Source: Shinisaurus crocodilurus
Lineage: Eukaryota > Chordata > Lepidosauria > Squamata > Shinisauridae
Assembly (NCBI GenBank): GCA_021292165.1
Contig: CM037879.1
Span: forward strand, 38,346,339 to 38,410,338
Direction: 5' to 3'
Length of the DNA stretch: 64,000 nt
Shown: piece after piece, positions 22,182-33,855 of the stretch
Numbering within the stretch: the first letter of the stretch is position 1
Layout of the letters: each line of letters opens with the position of its first letter
Program-made: the position numbers and the translations under genes
Notes under the pieces: generated by a model
Seen by the model: the letters and a program-made list of their open reading frames with translations, nothing else
What the model was told of the DNA's origin: nothing
The model's database searches: none

Positions 22182-25100
22182 GAACCTTGGAGAGGTTATA
22201 TGCTTGGAGAGGACAGGTGAACAGCAAGGAGGGGGAACAAAGCCAGCTGGCTCTGAGGGTCAGTACTGGGGGTCCCTGTTGTAGTGTGGGCTTCGGCAGG
22301 TGCCCTAAATTGCCAATCTCTGACATGGGCCCTGGTTGCACATACTACATTCCTGTTTGCCATGCAGCTTTTAAAGTAGAGGTGGGCCACATTCTGCTGA
22401 GGGCCGTATTCCCTCAGGGGTTGGGGACTGCATGATGCCAGTGGTGGGTGGAGCCAGAGCCCAAAGTGGGCAGGGCCACCCCTTTTATCTCTTTCTGCTA
22501 CCCCCTTTTCTCTCTCTCTTTTTCTGACAGCCTCTTTTCTCTCTCTCTCCCTCTCTCTGAGCTTTTCTACATGAGGCATTTATTGTGTGCTCATCATTCC
22601 CTACTCACAGTTGTTTATGGGTTCTTTAGATGACAACGTGACCCTCCAGTATCGCTTCTGTTTGAAAACCGCACTTTCCGCACTTCCTTAAAGCAAGGAA
22701 AATGGAGTATTATTTCTGATGGCGAAAGATAGTGTGATTTCTTCTTGCATATTTGCGCTATTCTGCTATACCACAGTGCCACCTAGGGGTTATATAGTGG
22801 GAAAGCAGGAAAGGAAACACTCTTCATGTAGTGCTTGGATCTCAATTCTGCAACAAAACTGAAAATAAATACAGTGGATTAACAGCCTTGTGAAGAAAAG
22901 CCCTCTAACTCCCTCTTTTAATCTCCCTCCGTCTTCTTCCCAGGGGGCAGATGGAAAAGGGACAGATTGTTTTTGCAAAAAATCAGAACTGATCACTTTC
23001 AGAGGGCTTTTGAAATTTGGTTGAGGACCACATGCAGCCCAAGGTCACAGTATTTTAAAGGTGTACAGGTCTTGCTAGAAGACATACACACTCTGATTCC
23101 TCTGTAGTATTTATGATGAATCCATGATTGCTTGATTCGTTCAGGATTCATGATGGGAGAACTCAATTCAGCTGAATTAGGAGCTGGCTCAGTATTTATG
23201 AGCTTTCTTAGTGAGTATTGGGGGGGGGGACTCATGCATTTTCTGAGAGTTCTCTGGCTGTTGGGACATGTGCACTTATAGTTCCACACATACATAAGCC
23301 CTATTGCCCCCTGGGAATTGTAGTTTCCAACCCTAGTCATGATGGAATGCTACTTGGAAATTCAACTGCCTCCCCCTCCCCAGCCCCCATACCAAACTGA
23401 ATGCACCAGAAACAAGAGAAGATATTAGGTCTGGATGGGGGACAAGAACTGCACAAAACATTTGCAAGAAACGATCGAGAGAATTGACCTCCACAGAGAT
23501 AGTTGAAGATATTCACCAAACTAAAGGCTGTTGGATAGGTAATCTGGACATGTAGTTCACTGAGAGTTTCAGTGAGAGTAAGAGGTTTAACTTTACAGAA
23601 TGTATGAGCGAGGCTATGAGTGCATGGACTCCTGAATGCTGACTATGCATGTTCAGAATCTCTTTACATTCTTGCCTGCAGAAGAACCTCTTGGGGAAGT
23701 GGCACTCAAATTGTAATATATTCAAAGTGTATGGGCCACCATTAAAATTCACCATAATGTCCTGGAAGGAGTGCTGCTACATCAGAAGCATTGTGGGAAA
23801 TTAAAATGGGAGCTAAACGGAGCTTGCCTCTGTCCACCACTGTGTGCAGGTAAACCTACGGGGCGCATGATGTAGTAGCATGTCCACCAGAGGGCACTGT
23901 CATGGCCCTCATTCAACCTGGATGCGTACCTGTCTAGGTTTTTGCAGCCTCTGTGACCCTACACTGGTCAATGCTAACTGGCCTTCTTCCTTTTCCTTCC
24001 AAGCAGACAGAGGCAGCACCACTAAGCCATAATGTCCTGCTGGAAATCTATACATTGCTTCAAATCCTAAATCTTCCCCTACAGATCTGACCCCAGTACC
24101 ATTCAACCTCCTTTGGTATTGTTTTCCTTGCTCCACCTGTCTGCAGTTTACTATAAATAGATGAGACTAATCCAGGACAGAGCTCCCGCTGTGCCAATTT
24201 TTTAAAATCCAAATTATACAACATGGAAGGAATGCAAAATTATCCTACAGAATTGTCACAGAATATGGTTGTGACATCAACCAATGTAGATGGCTTTTTA
24301 AAGGATGACATAGGAACATGGAAGTCAGGTGTTATCAAGCCCAAATAGCTAAGAGTGGAATGTTCAAAGGCACTTTGCCAGATAACATGGAGGCGAGAAC
24401 AACAAAAATCAAGTGTAGTTATTTCCATCCTGGCCTGCTTGTGAGTCTGACTACCCCAAAATCTCTGGCAAGTCTCTATGGGAGATAAGATTCTGGACCT
24501 TTTGTCTGATCCAGGAAATCCTTATGTTCTTGTGAAGCCTAAATTTTGGAACTCCCTCTTATGAGCTTCCAGAAGATATCTCAAAAGTTCCATAAGACCA
24601 CAGACATTGAGTTCAGAATGACTACATGTTTTGACAAGTCTTTCAACGTTCCTTGATCATGGAGTGCGTATCCATAACGTTTTTCAAAGTGCCAGCTGAC
24701 ATTGTCACAGTCACGTGTTTCTCTCTAAAACTTATAACATATATTTGATGTGCCTCCCTTCCCTGAAAGTTTTTGGAACACATGAAAGCAATATCTGTCA
24801 GTGTGTGTAGGGAAGCATGCCCGTGACAAGTTGATCATCATCCAAATGGAGTAGTCAGATCTGTTCTAAGAGCATAGCTTCATTTAAACTAGGTTCAACC
24901 CTGAAACCTATTCTGAATGCCACAGTTCAGCCCCAGGATGTGCAAAACACACACATTTAAACACACTTCACACACACACACAAACACACATCAGACCAGG
25001 CTTCCAAATCAGAGAGAGAATTTCTAGGGTTTCAGTCCCAGCACCGATACTTCCTTTTAGAAATGTATTACTGTCTAAGAAGTCTTGAAAGTTAAAGCAC

Positions 25101-25808
25101 AGGGAAAGGATCTGTTCAGATGCATATGCTGCTGGTAGCTGTAATGGCGACGGGGTTGGGGGAGAGATGTGACAGTAATCTGCAGATATTTGCAGAAGAG
25201 AATATCTCAGCGTAAAATTGTGGCAATGTGGCAAAGCTATAATTCCCCCCCCCCATGTAAGTCCAAAAGCACACTTGAACTTGCCCAGTTCTAAATGGAA
25301 TTCAACTGTGTGTAAAATGCACATCAGATTCAAGATATTTTGAAGGCTCATGAGTGCATGGAACAATGCTAGAATACAGTTCTTTGTTATGCTAATAATC
25401 GCTTGCCAGCTGCTTCAAGCTGCCCTGCAATCATAGCCAAGAGGCAGCCAACCCGTTCAAGAGGAGGGGGGGGGAGGGCAGCCGTCTTTACCTTCTGTTA
25501 AAGATTCTGGTTACAGTACTTCTAAAATTGCAGGCCCTCAGAATGGATTCAAACCACTAATTCTCCTCCCACCACCACCACCACCACACACACACATATT
25601 CAGTTACTTTTGCAATAGGAGTGGTGTGAATCTATGTGGTGGATCCAGAATGACTGAAAGGGACCTGACACATGACCGACTCTGCAGCTGTGAGGGAAAG
25701 GGGCTGTCCCAAATGGTGAAGATGGCAGAAGACACTGGTGGCGGTGGCAGTGACAGCTTGCCTGGCACTCTTTCCTTCACAATGCAGGCTTTTAAAAAAA
25801 AAAAAATA
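22182..25808. other. mostly unique non-coding stretch
   Basis: Contains a CT/GA-rich tract (about 22,503-22,560), a (CA)n near 24,970 and the small element at 23,762. No exon recognised. Confidence 0.5.
23762..23910. mobile_element. small inverted-repeat element
   Basis: GGAGTGCTGCTACATCA and TGATGTAGTAGCATGTCC are imperfect inverse ends; a part recurs at 27183-27255. Confidence 0.55.
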
Positions 25809-25832
25809 GCCAGTGTGATGTAGTGGTTAGAG

Positions 25833-25968
25833 CAGGGCTCTCCAGTCTTAGGTCCCCAGATGTTGCTGGCCTACAGCTCCCAGCATACCCAGCCAGCATG
25901 GCTAATGGCAAGGGATTCTGGGAGCTGTAGTCCAGCAACACCTGGGGACCCAAGGTTGGAGAGCCCTG
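25833..25968. mobile_element. palindromic hAT-type MITE in a SINE head
   Basis: It starts CAGGGCTCTCCAGTCTTAGG and ends CAAGGTTGGAGAGCCCTG. A perfect 8-bp target duplication GGTTAGAG lies at 25825-25832 and 25969-25976, in SINE sequence. Arms meet near AGCATACCCAGCCAGCATGG. Confidence 0.93.
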
Positions 25969-26059
25969 GGTTAGAGTGTTGGACTAGGACTGGGGAGACC
26001 CGGGTTCAAGTCCCTACCTGGACATGAAGCTCACTGGGTGACTTTGGGCCAGTCTCTGG

Positions 26060-26395
26060 GTCGCGTCGCATGACACAACAGCTCACCATGGGTTAATTAA
26101 CCCACGGTGCAGCTGCGGGGCATGCAGAGTGCACACAGCCGCCATTTTGCATATCCAACCCCCACTCAGGGGTTGTCATGTTGTGTGAACTGAGAGAGTG
26201 TGGATTATGGGAGGATTAAACCTCACATGAGTTATGTGAAGGTTGTTTAACCCTTGCTTAACCCACGCTCGCTGGGTTCACACGACACGACAACCCCCAA
26301 GTGGGGGGTGGATAAGCAAAGTGGTGCCTGTGGGTGCTGCAGCTCATCATGGATCAAATAACCCATGACAAGCCATGCTGTGCCATGTGAACCAG
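26060..26395. mobile_element. foldback element inside the SINE body
   Basis: Ends are GTCGCATGACACAACAGCTC and its imperfect complement ending CATGTGAACCAG; internal inverted blocks are built from GGTTAATTAACCCACGG-type words. The flanking SINE bases GTCTCTGG and GTCACTGA fit a diverged 8-bp duplication (6/8). Confidence 0.75.
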
Positions 26396-26559
26396 GTCAC
26401 TGAGTCTCAGGCTAACCTACTTCACAGAGTTGCTGTGAGGATAAATGATCATGTACACCACCTCGGACTCCTTGGAGGGAAGGCAGGATATAAATGAAGC
26501 CCCAGCTGTATATGTTCCTGTCAAAAAACACCCATTGCCTTGCCTAAACCCCATATTAA

Positions 26560-27465
26560 AAGGAACCCAGAGTTTTGACAGCTAGCTGTCAAAACTCTTC
26601 CCTTCAGAAAATGGGGTGAGATGCACTTTTGCACTTTCCCGAGCAGCTAGAGTCTCAGGGAAAAGTGCAAAATGCTCAGTACCCTGAGGACAGTCGGGAC
26701 AAAAAAAGAAAAAGGATCTCACCATGAAGGGGGTGTAGATCTCACCACCCCCTTTTCATGAGCAAAGTTCCATTGCACCTTTGCTTTCCCTTGAGAGTTT
26801 GCCTTTTGACAGCTGTCAGGAGAAAGCAAAATAAAGAAAAAACCTATTTGGAGCCTTTCTGGGTCAATGTCCAGGGTTGGTACTTTGACAGCAGGTACCT
26901 CCCAGACATTCCCCAGGCAAGGAGGCTGCCCATTTTCGTACTCATGGAACTGCGCAGCTCCACAGTGGTGCAAGTGTGGCTAGAAAATAAATAATTTTTA
27001 AAAAAAACAACAACGAAAAAATTAGTGCACATTTGGAGCACAAACGTTTTTTATAAAGAAATGGTGGCAAACCAGTGACAGTCCCTCCAATGTGCTGCTT
27101 GGGCACTTTTGGAGGGGCTGTCACTGGTGGCGACACGGGCATCGGGCAAGCTCACCAAGAGTGGCAAGGTTTTTTTTTTTAAGGAGTGCTGCTACATCAG
27201 GAGCATTGTGGGAAATTAAAATGGGAGCTAAACGGAGCTTGCCTCTGTCCACCCCCTTTACCCACAGTGGGATCGGTTGCCCAGGTTCAGATGACACAAC
27301 AATCCACCGTGGGTAAAATAAACCCTACAACAGACCATGGGTTCTCAGGGTGGCTTGTCTGAAAAACAAGAACAAGAACAACAACAACAACAACAACAAC
27401 AGCCCACCCTGTGGAAAGCAGTCTGGGTTCAGATGACACGACAACCCACGATGGTAATTTCCGGG
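26560..27465. mobile_element. second about 1-kb foldback-ended element, reverse orientation
   Basis: The right part (27285-27465) is the reverse complement of 10841-11040 in sequence order (GTTCAGATGACACAACAATC, GGTTCTCAGGGTGGCTTGTC). The left part shares GACAGCTGTCA and CACATTTGGAGCACAAACG with 11.25-11.64 kb. A piece at 27183-27255 matches the small element at 23762. A (CAA)n run lies near 27,370-27,400. Confidence 0.65.
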
Positions 27466-27710
27466 CTATTAATACCATTTTGTTAAGTCTGAGGCTCTGG
27501 CCATGTATTAGCTATGCTGGCTGGGGCATGCTTGGAGCTGTAGGCCAAAAACATCTGGGAACCCAAGGTTGGAGAACACTGGCTTAGGGCAACCGACACT
27601 GATAGTCCTACTCACAGAAATCCCATAGGAAACCCATAAAAATGTATTCCATGTTCTATTGACAGTTCACATGCGCTAGTATGTTTTTAAACATGAGATA
27701 CATATAGGAA

Positions 27711-29520
27711 GATTTCATTTCATTTATTTCATTTCTATACTGCCCCACAGCCGAAGCTCTCTGGGCGGTTCACAATTTATACATAAAAACAACAACAATA
27801 AAAACATACAATATAGTTAAAAAGAATAAAAACCAAATGTAAAAGCACAGTTTAAAATAACAATACAAAAGTTAATAAAACCCATGTGCTATTTTGAGCC
27901 CTTAACTGTTGAATGCCTTGGCATAGAGGGAAGTCTTAACCTGGTGCAGAAAAGATAGTAAGGTTGGCGCCAGGAGGGTCTCAGTGGGGAGCTTATTCCA
28001 TAATTGGGGGGCTACCACTGTGAAGGTCCTCTTCTTGTTGCCACTAACCGAGCCTCTTTTGAAGGTGGCAGCCGGAGGAGGGCCCCGGATGTTGAGCATA
28101 GTGTCTGGGTAGATTGCGGTTGGGAGAGACATTCCGTCAGGTATTGTAGTCCTAAGCAGTGTAGGGCTTTATAGGTTAGAACCAGCACCTTGAATTCGGC
28201 TCGGAAGCATATTGGCAGCCAGTGCAAATGGGCCAGAACTGGTGTAATGTGCTCAGAACCTCTGGTCCCCACAATAAGCCTGGCTGCCGCATTTTGCACA
28301 AGCTGCAGATTCCGAACAGACTTCAAAGGCAGCCCCACATAGAGTGCATTGCAGTAGTCTAGTTTAGAGATTACCAGAGTGTAGATTACTGAGACCAGGC
28401 TATCCCTGTCCAGATAGGGGCGTAGCTGGGCCACCAGCCGGAGCTGGTAGAAGGTACTCCTTGCCACTGAGGCCACTTCAGCCTCAAGTAACAAAGATGG
28501 CTCCAGGACCACCCCCAAGCTACAGACCTTCTCCTTCAAGGGGAGTGCAACCCCATCCAGAACAGGTTGAACACCCTCCATCCGGTCAAAGGAACCACCC
28601 ACTAACAGTATCTCAGTCTTGTCTGGATTGAGCCTCAGTTTGTTAGCCCTCATCCAGTCCATTGTCGCAGCCAGGCACCGGTTCAGCACATCCACAGCCT
28701 CACCTGCTGAAGATGAAAAGGAGAAATAGAGCTGTGTGTCATCAGCGTACTGATGGCAACACACTCCAAAACTCTGGATGACCCCACTCAGTGATTTCAT
28801 GTAGATGTTAAATAGCATGGGGGATAAGACCGACCCCTGAGGAACCCCATACTGGAGAGTCCATGGGGCCGAGCAACATTCCCCAAGCACCACCTTCTGG
28901 AGCCAGCCATCCAAGTAGGAGCAGAACCACTGCAATGTAGTGCCCCCCACCCCCAACTCAGACAGCCTCCCCAGAAGGATACCATGGTCGATGGTATCGA
29001 AAGCCTCCAAGAGATCCAGCAGTATCAACAGGGTCGGACTCCCCCTGTCTCTCTCCCGACATCGGTCATCATACAGGGTGACCAAAGCTGTTTCTGTGCC
29101 AAAACCAGGCCTGAACCCCGACTGAAATGGATCCAGATAATCAGTCTCATCCAAGAGCACCTGGAGCTGGTTGGCCACTACCCACTGAAGGACCTTGACC
29201 AGGAAAGGAACATTTGCCACCGGCCTAAAGTTGTTAAGATCTTCTGGGTCCAGAGAGGGTTTCTTCAGGAGTGGTCTCACCACCGCCTGTTTCAGGTGGC
29301 ATGGGACCACTCCCTCTCACAAGGAGGCATTGATCACCTCTCTGGCCCAGTCGGATGTTCCCTCCCTGCTAGTTTTTATAAGCCAAGAGGGGCAAAGATC
29401 CAGAACAGACATGGTTGCCCGAACCCGTCCAAGCACCTTGTCAACATCCTCGAGCTGTATCAATTGAAACTCATCCAAAATAACTAGACCAGGCTGTGCT
29501 CTGGGCACCTCCCCTGATTC
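27711..29520 (-). mobile_element. degenerate L2/CR1-group LINE, 5'-truncated
   Basis: The 3' end lies at about 27711 (ATTTCATTTATTTCATTT on the plus strand) with the conserved tail CCGAAGCTCTCTGGGCGGTT. Coding sequence follows to about 29520 on the minus strand. The reading frame is broken at least near 29310-29317 and near 28012, where the open frame stops and similarity continues in another frame (QLWNKLP, then SFLHQVKTSLYAKAF). Identity by features is L2-type non-LTR; the exact family was not determined. Confidence 0.88.
28012..29310 (-). pseudogene. LINE reverse transcriptase (L2-type) ORF2 fragment
   Basis: A 432-residue open frame with ordered RT motifs: FRPVANVPFLVKVL at residues 28-41, FQSGFRPG, LLDLLEAFDTIDH at 97-109 (first catalytic Asp), [16 protein letters not shown] at 155-170, and the YADD catalytic box at 188-191. 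The thumb (LDYCNALYVG, LQLVQNAAARLI) and HLHWLPI motif follow. The N-terminal endonuclease is missing. Frame breaks at both ends make it a dead copy, although the RT core is intact. Confidence 0.9.
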
Positions 29521-29619
29521 TACTGCTATAACATGCCTTATAATGAGTCTGTCTATCTCAATATTGTCAATACTGATGGCAGAAGCTCTTGATAGTTTTA
29601 AATGTGTGTGTCCATGTCC

Positions 29620-29722
29620 CAGACGTACCTAGAGATGCCAAGGATTTAACCTGGAACCATTTGTATGCAAAGTACATAACCACTGAGCAAAGTACTCTAC
29701 CACTGAGCTATGATCCTCCCCC
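29620..29722 (-). mobile_element. tRNA-Ala-derived SINE head fragment
   Basis: Plus-strand GAGATGCCAAGGATTTAACC and CTCTACCACTGAGCTATGAT are the reverse of the SINE head; a short internal repeat (AACCACTGAGCAAAGTACTC) is present. Confidence 0.7.
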
Positions 29723-30838
29723 AACAACAAAAGTTAAGAAAAGGTGATTTGGCTGTGAAAGCCAGCCGTCAGGGTACTTTACATCATTTTTTTCCCTTCA
29801 TACAAAGGGAGTTCATTTTAAAAAAAAAAATCCATCACCAATATCTCGCAAGTCATTGCGATATCAAGTGATGCACTTACATGTGTGAATTGGCCGTAAG
29901 GGTGCAATTCTATGGCCATAGAAGAATTCAGAGTCCCAGCTCTGACCTTGGAAATGCACTCCGAGGTTGGAGCTAGGACTCCAACCTCAGAGCACCCTCC
30001 CTCCACCCTCACAGCCAGCACAGAAAGAACCGTGCCAGCCGCGGCCCCGAGGTCACAAGAGCGACCTCGGAGATGGAGGTTTATGGGCATTCGGGGGGGG
30101 CAGGGCAGGGCAGGGCAGGGAGCAGGCAGGCATTACCAGCATATGTAGTATCCTGGCAGAGCCTCAGCCTCCCCTCCCCGCGCTCCAGGGCAAAACCCTT
30201 AAAAGGCCAAATTTGGCCATCTAAGTGTTTTGCAGGGTGGGAGGAGTGTGGAGGTGACCTCTGAGTTCGGAGGGTGACAGGCAGCCCCATTGGATTGCGC
30301 TGTGAGTAATTTTAATGGCTTCATATGCTTGAAAATCATTTTCCAGTAAAGAGCCATTGCCTGGTATTCTGAAAGGCAAATCGTGATCTGAGATGCAGGA
30401 CAAAAGGAATCATGCCATTAAAGCTGTTCTTTTTAATGGTATTGTTTCTCATTCATCACCTCATAACAATAGAGAGTTATTGGGGGGGGGGATAATTAGT
30501 CTCAAGTGAGCCTGTATCATCTCTCAGACCTATCGTTATGGTCACACCTTTACCTCCCCCCCCCCGCCATATCTCACAAATTACAGTAGTTAAATTCCAT
30601 GCAGAATTCTGTCTATACACGCAAGAACTTCTAGATATCTCAACCCATTCCCAGGATGACAGAGAAGAGTTCAGGAATGACCACATTTTGGCAAGACTGT
30701 CAGCTTCTCTAGCATCATAGACACTGGATTGATGTGGCAGCGTATTTCAAGTAGTGACTGCAATTCTCGCACAGTAGTCTTCCTTTCAAAACTTCCCATA
30801 CACTTTTGCTCACCCCTTGATAGCAAATGTCTTTAGAT
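29723..30838. other. unassigned stretch, possible degraded DNA element
   Basis: GGGTGCAATTCTATGG at 29,898 and CCATTGGATTGCGC near 30,285 could be degraded inverse ends. A (GGGCA)n run lies at about 30,097-30,120. Confidence 0.35.
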
Positions 30839-31208
30839 CAGGGGTGTCGAACCTCTTTCAGCCTGAGGGCCAAATTAAATTGTGGAGAAGTTATTGGGGG
30901 CTGCATTCCAGCAGAGGGTAGGGGAGGGGCAAAGGCAAAATGGGGCAGGGCCAAAATTCCAGAAATACCAGCATATTTTAGCTTAAAACTCTTACTGCCA
31001 GTCACTAAGCCTTAGGAGAGGCATTCCAACCTTGCAGAATGAAGGGGGGGGGACTGCACAAAAGCCAGAAAATGACCAAGTAATCCGTGGTTGGGGGGAA
31101 AGGGTGGGGCCAGGAAAGGGGTGTGGCCATCAGGAGAACCCTGGAGAGCCAGATTGGTACCCCAGGTGGGCTGGATTTGGCCCATGGGCCTGAGTTTCAG
31201 CACCCCTG
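30839..31208. mobile_element. hAT-type MITE, CAGGGGTG group, 370 bp
   Basis: Starts CAGGGGTGTCGAACCTC and ends GTTTCAGCACCCCTG. The 8-bp duplication is CTTTAGAT (30831-30838) and CTTTAGAC (31209-31216), 7/8. It is the longest and clearest member of this group here. Confidence 0.92.
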
Positions 31209-31239
31209 CTTTAGACTGAGCAAGTGGGACCTGCAACAA

Positions 31240-31790
31240 AATGTTGCTGTGCAAATTGCGCCTGTTCAAGGTTCCAGACAGTTTGAAGAGCTGTCAGAGG
31301 ACTGTCCTCTGTTTGTAGGGCTGCCCAGTCCAAGTTCAGTTTAAAGAGAGAAAAACCAGAAGAAGGGAGAGCAGGAGGGGCCTTGAAGTTGCCCATCTGG
31401 GCAACAGGCTGAGAAGGCTCAGCGTGTGGCTCACGCTGCCTCAGCTTGTCTGAGTGTGGAAAGCTAAGCAGGGTCAGGCCTGGTTATTACTTGGATGGGA
31501 GACCCCTCCTCTAGTTTCCTGCATTGAGCAGGGGGTTGGACTCGATGGCCTTGTAGGCCCCTTCCAACTCTATGATCTATGAATCTATGAAAGGCGCACG
31601 GGCCACCTGGTCATAATGATTCCCTACTACGGCGAGATGTATTGTATTTCTATTTAACTTATAGTTATTGTTTCTAAGTTTCCATTTATACATATAATTT
31701 AGCAGATGCAGATGGTACCCTCTTTTGTCCTCCTTTTTCGGTGATGCATTTCCTCTTTTTGGCAGTGGTACATAAGTGGCCACCCAATAA
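31240..31790 (+). mobile_element. second copy of the 19.66-kb repeat, split by the 5S SINE
   Basis: It shares GAAGAGCTGTCAGAGGACTG, GAGATGTATTGTATTTC and CCTCCTTTTTCGGTG with 19655-20040 and ends AAGTGGCCACCC. The 5S-derived SINE at 31421-31590 lies inside it, which dates that SINE as younger than this repeat. Confidence 0.55.
31421..31590 (+). mobile_element. 5S rRNA-derived SINE with CR1-like 3' tail (copy 2)
   Basis: Nearly identical in sequence to the reverse complement of 1-170: 5S-like head (TCTGAGTGTGGAAAGCTAAG, CTTGGATGGGAGACC), then a CR1-type tail ending in CTATGATCTATGAATCTATG. It interrupts a repeat that is uninterrupted at about 19.66-20.04 kb; GAGAAGGC on the left and GAAAGGC on the right may be the target duplication. 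Confidence 0.87.
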
Positions 31791-31944
31791 TAGGCCTCAG
31801 AGTCATGAGCAGTAGCCAACGGTGTCATTCCATAAACTCAAATAGCAGTAGCGGAGCTCTGCTGAATCTTTCTGTTGTGCAGGCAGTTGCCCATTATGCT
31901 GGCACAACCAGTTGTACAAGCAGAACAGGTTGCACAAGTGGAAT

Positions 31945-32017
31945 GCGCAACTGGTTGCACAATGGGTTGCACAAGAGATGAGCCGAGCGCAACTGGTTGC
32001 ACAACGGGTTGCACAAG
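31945..32017 (+). repeat. tandem GGTTGCACAA-rich repeat
   Basis: A 31-bp block beginning GCGCAACTGGTTGCACAA occurs at 31945-31975 and 31987-32017, one base different, and itself holds two GGTTGCACAA words. More single words flank it on the left. Confidence 0.85.
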
Positions 32018-32794
32018 CATGATTGTGATCATGCGCAGTCACGCTTGCAGAACCACACTTGCACACAAATGTAACTTCAGTTGGATTCCTCCCGTGCATA
32101 GTTCAGAACCTAGTTTCCGCTAGCGCAATGTCATTTGCACTAACAGAATGACACAGCTGGATACTGCCCAATCTCATAAATGGTTGGCATAGCCTCCTAG
32201 AAAGGAAGGAATAGAGTGTGGCTACTCCTAAAGCTATCAGTGACTGCATAAGGAGTTCAATTAGGCTGGTAAATCTGATCTGAAACATTACAGATCTTAC
32301 CAGAGGCTCATGCTGCAATTACTTCAGCCTGGCCTTGCTGCATCAGCATTATCCATTCTTTGGAAAGACTTGGAGATCCCATTCTGACATGCTTAATGAG
32401 CTTCCACACGCCTAGTATTTATAGCGGCTCAGTTCACAAGGGCCAAAACCAAGCCTTAGATGGTCTTGGATGCATCTCTGACATTCTCAAAATTAATCTG
32501 AGCTGGATTAGTTGCTTCAGAAGATCCAGGCAGACTGCCAGGGCTATGTTTACATTAAAATAAAACTGGACCTCAGAGAGATAGTTTGCACCATCACAAG
32601 GGAATCTCTGTGTATCATAGTTCAGTCCATTCTTTCCATCTGCCTCAGCAACAAATGTGATATTCCATTTTTGTTTTTTGTATGAAATAATGACTGGAAA
32701 TGTATGTTTGAAATGTTCCTGATTAAACTTATTGTAGACGATGGCTTGTAAGACCTTCACATTTTTATAATTGCATGAAAGAGTCTGTCTAGAT

Positions 32795-33395
32795 CAGTGC
32801 CAGCTCCAGGTTTTGGAGGGCCCTTGGGCAAGACATTATCAATGGGCTCCCTCCCTCAGTGAGTCTACCGTCTCACCCCCATTGTCACTGCTCTTGCTCC
32901 TCATCCTCTTTATTTATTTATTATATTTATACCCCACCTTTTTTCCTGCAAGGAACCCAAGGCGGCTTACATAATCCTCCTCCTCTCCATTTTATCCTCA
33001 CAACAACCCTGTGAGGTAGGTTAGGCTGAGAGTCAGTGACTGGCCCAAAGTCACCCAGTGGGTTTCATGGCCGAGCGGGGACTAGAACCCGGATCTCCCG
33101 AGTCCCAGTCCAACATTCTCACCAGTACGCCACACTGGCTCTCATCATTGCTACCACTTTCTCATCATTGCTACCACTTGGTCACTTGACAGGCAGAGAG
33201 CCAGTGAGCAAGTAGGCAGTGGTGGCATCTCCTCCTCCTCCTCCTCCTCCTCTTTCTCACCACCACCATTGTCTGGGTCTGAGCGAGAGGCAGGTGAACA
33301 AACAGGTTGCAATGGTGAAGAGGAGGAGCAGGTTCAGGGGTCCCTGGTGGGGTATGGGCCCTTGTCCTACCCTTGATGCTGTCCCTGGTTAGATG
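32795..33395 (+). mobile_element. DNA-transposon-like repeat, split by a SINE
   Basis: Matches 34232-34600 in blocks (AGGGCCCTTGGGCAAGACA, CGAGAGGCAGGTGAACAAAC, AGGTTGCAATGGTGAAGAGG). The SINE at 32908-33146 separates the left and right parts. A (CTC)n run is at about 33,230-33,252. Confidence 0.65.
32908..33146 (-). mobile_element. Sauria-like tRNA SINE inside a DNA-transposon-like repeat
   Basis: Plus-strand TTTATTTATTATATTTATAC (tail), AGGCGGCTTACATAATCC, GGCCCAAAGTCACCCAGTGG and CGCCACACTGGCTCTC show a near-full copy. CTCATCATTGCTACCACTT occurs twice in tandem just right of it. Confidence 0.85.
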
Positions 33396-33723
33396 CAATT
33401 TTAACTTCTTCACAACATACATACATACTGGCTGCTCCCAGGAAAATAATTCTTGTACCTTTGCTGGAGGACTGTCTGACAGTACTTTTGCCGAGCAGAT
33501 GTATAAACTACTTGTAGATACGGATCCTTATGTAACAAGTAGCCTTATTTGCTGTGGCTGATAAAAAGATTAGAGCAAAGGTCCTAAAAACTGTTGCTGT
33601 AGATGTACACATGATGAACTGATTTGAGTGGCCTGCTCAACCTTTTTCTTTCTGTGACTCTCTTTTGTTGTTGTGGCTGCAAAATTGTAAGAACTTGTGG
33701 TTATATGCAATAAAATCAACTAA

Positions 33724-33855
33724 GGGGGCAAGTCTATGCATGTTTAGAGAGAGAAAAGACCTACAACTCCCAGCATGCCCCAGCCAGCCAGGGCTGCTGG
33801 GCATGCTGGGAGTTGTAGGCCTTTTCTCTCTCTAAACATGCATAGGATTGCACCT
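33724..33855. mobile_element. palindromic MITE with TAA flanks
   Basis: Arms of nearly 60 bp (TATGCATGTTTAGAGAGAGA, then ACCTACAACTCCCAGCATGC and complements). TAA precedes (33721-33723) and follows (33856-33858), which would fit a 3-bp Harbinger-type duplication. A relative without TAA lies at 44427-44570. Confidence 0.8.

Larger units (their letters stand above)
25809..26500 (+). mobile_element. Sauria-like tRNA SINE interrupted by two elements
   Basis: SINE parts are at 25809-25832, 25969-26059 and 26396-26500; joined they give head, body and tail in order. The interruptions are a 136-bp palindromic hAT element (25833-25968) and a foldback element (about 26060-26395). Confidence 0.9.

Noticed and set aside
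31421..31520. 5S rRNA gene
   Set aside because: Only the internal promoter part resembles 5S RNA; the 5' part is diverged and the 3' part is replaced by a CR1 tail.
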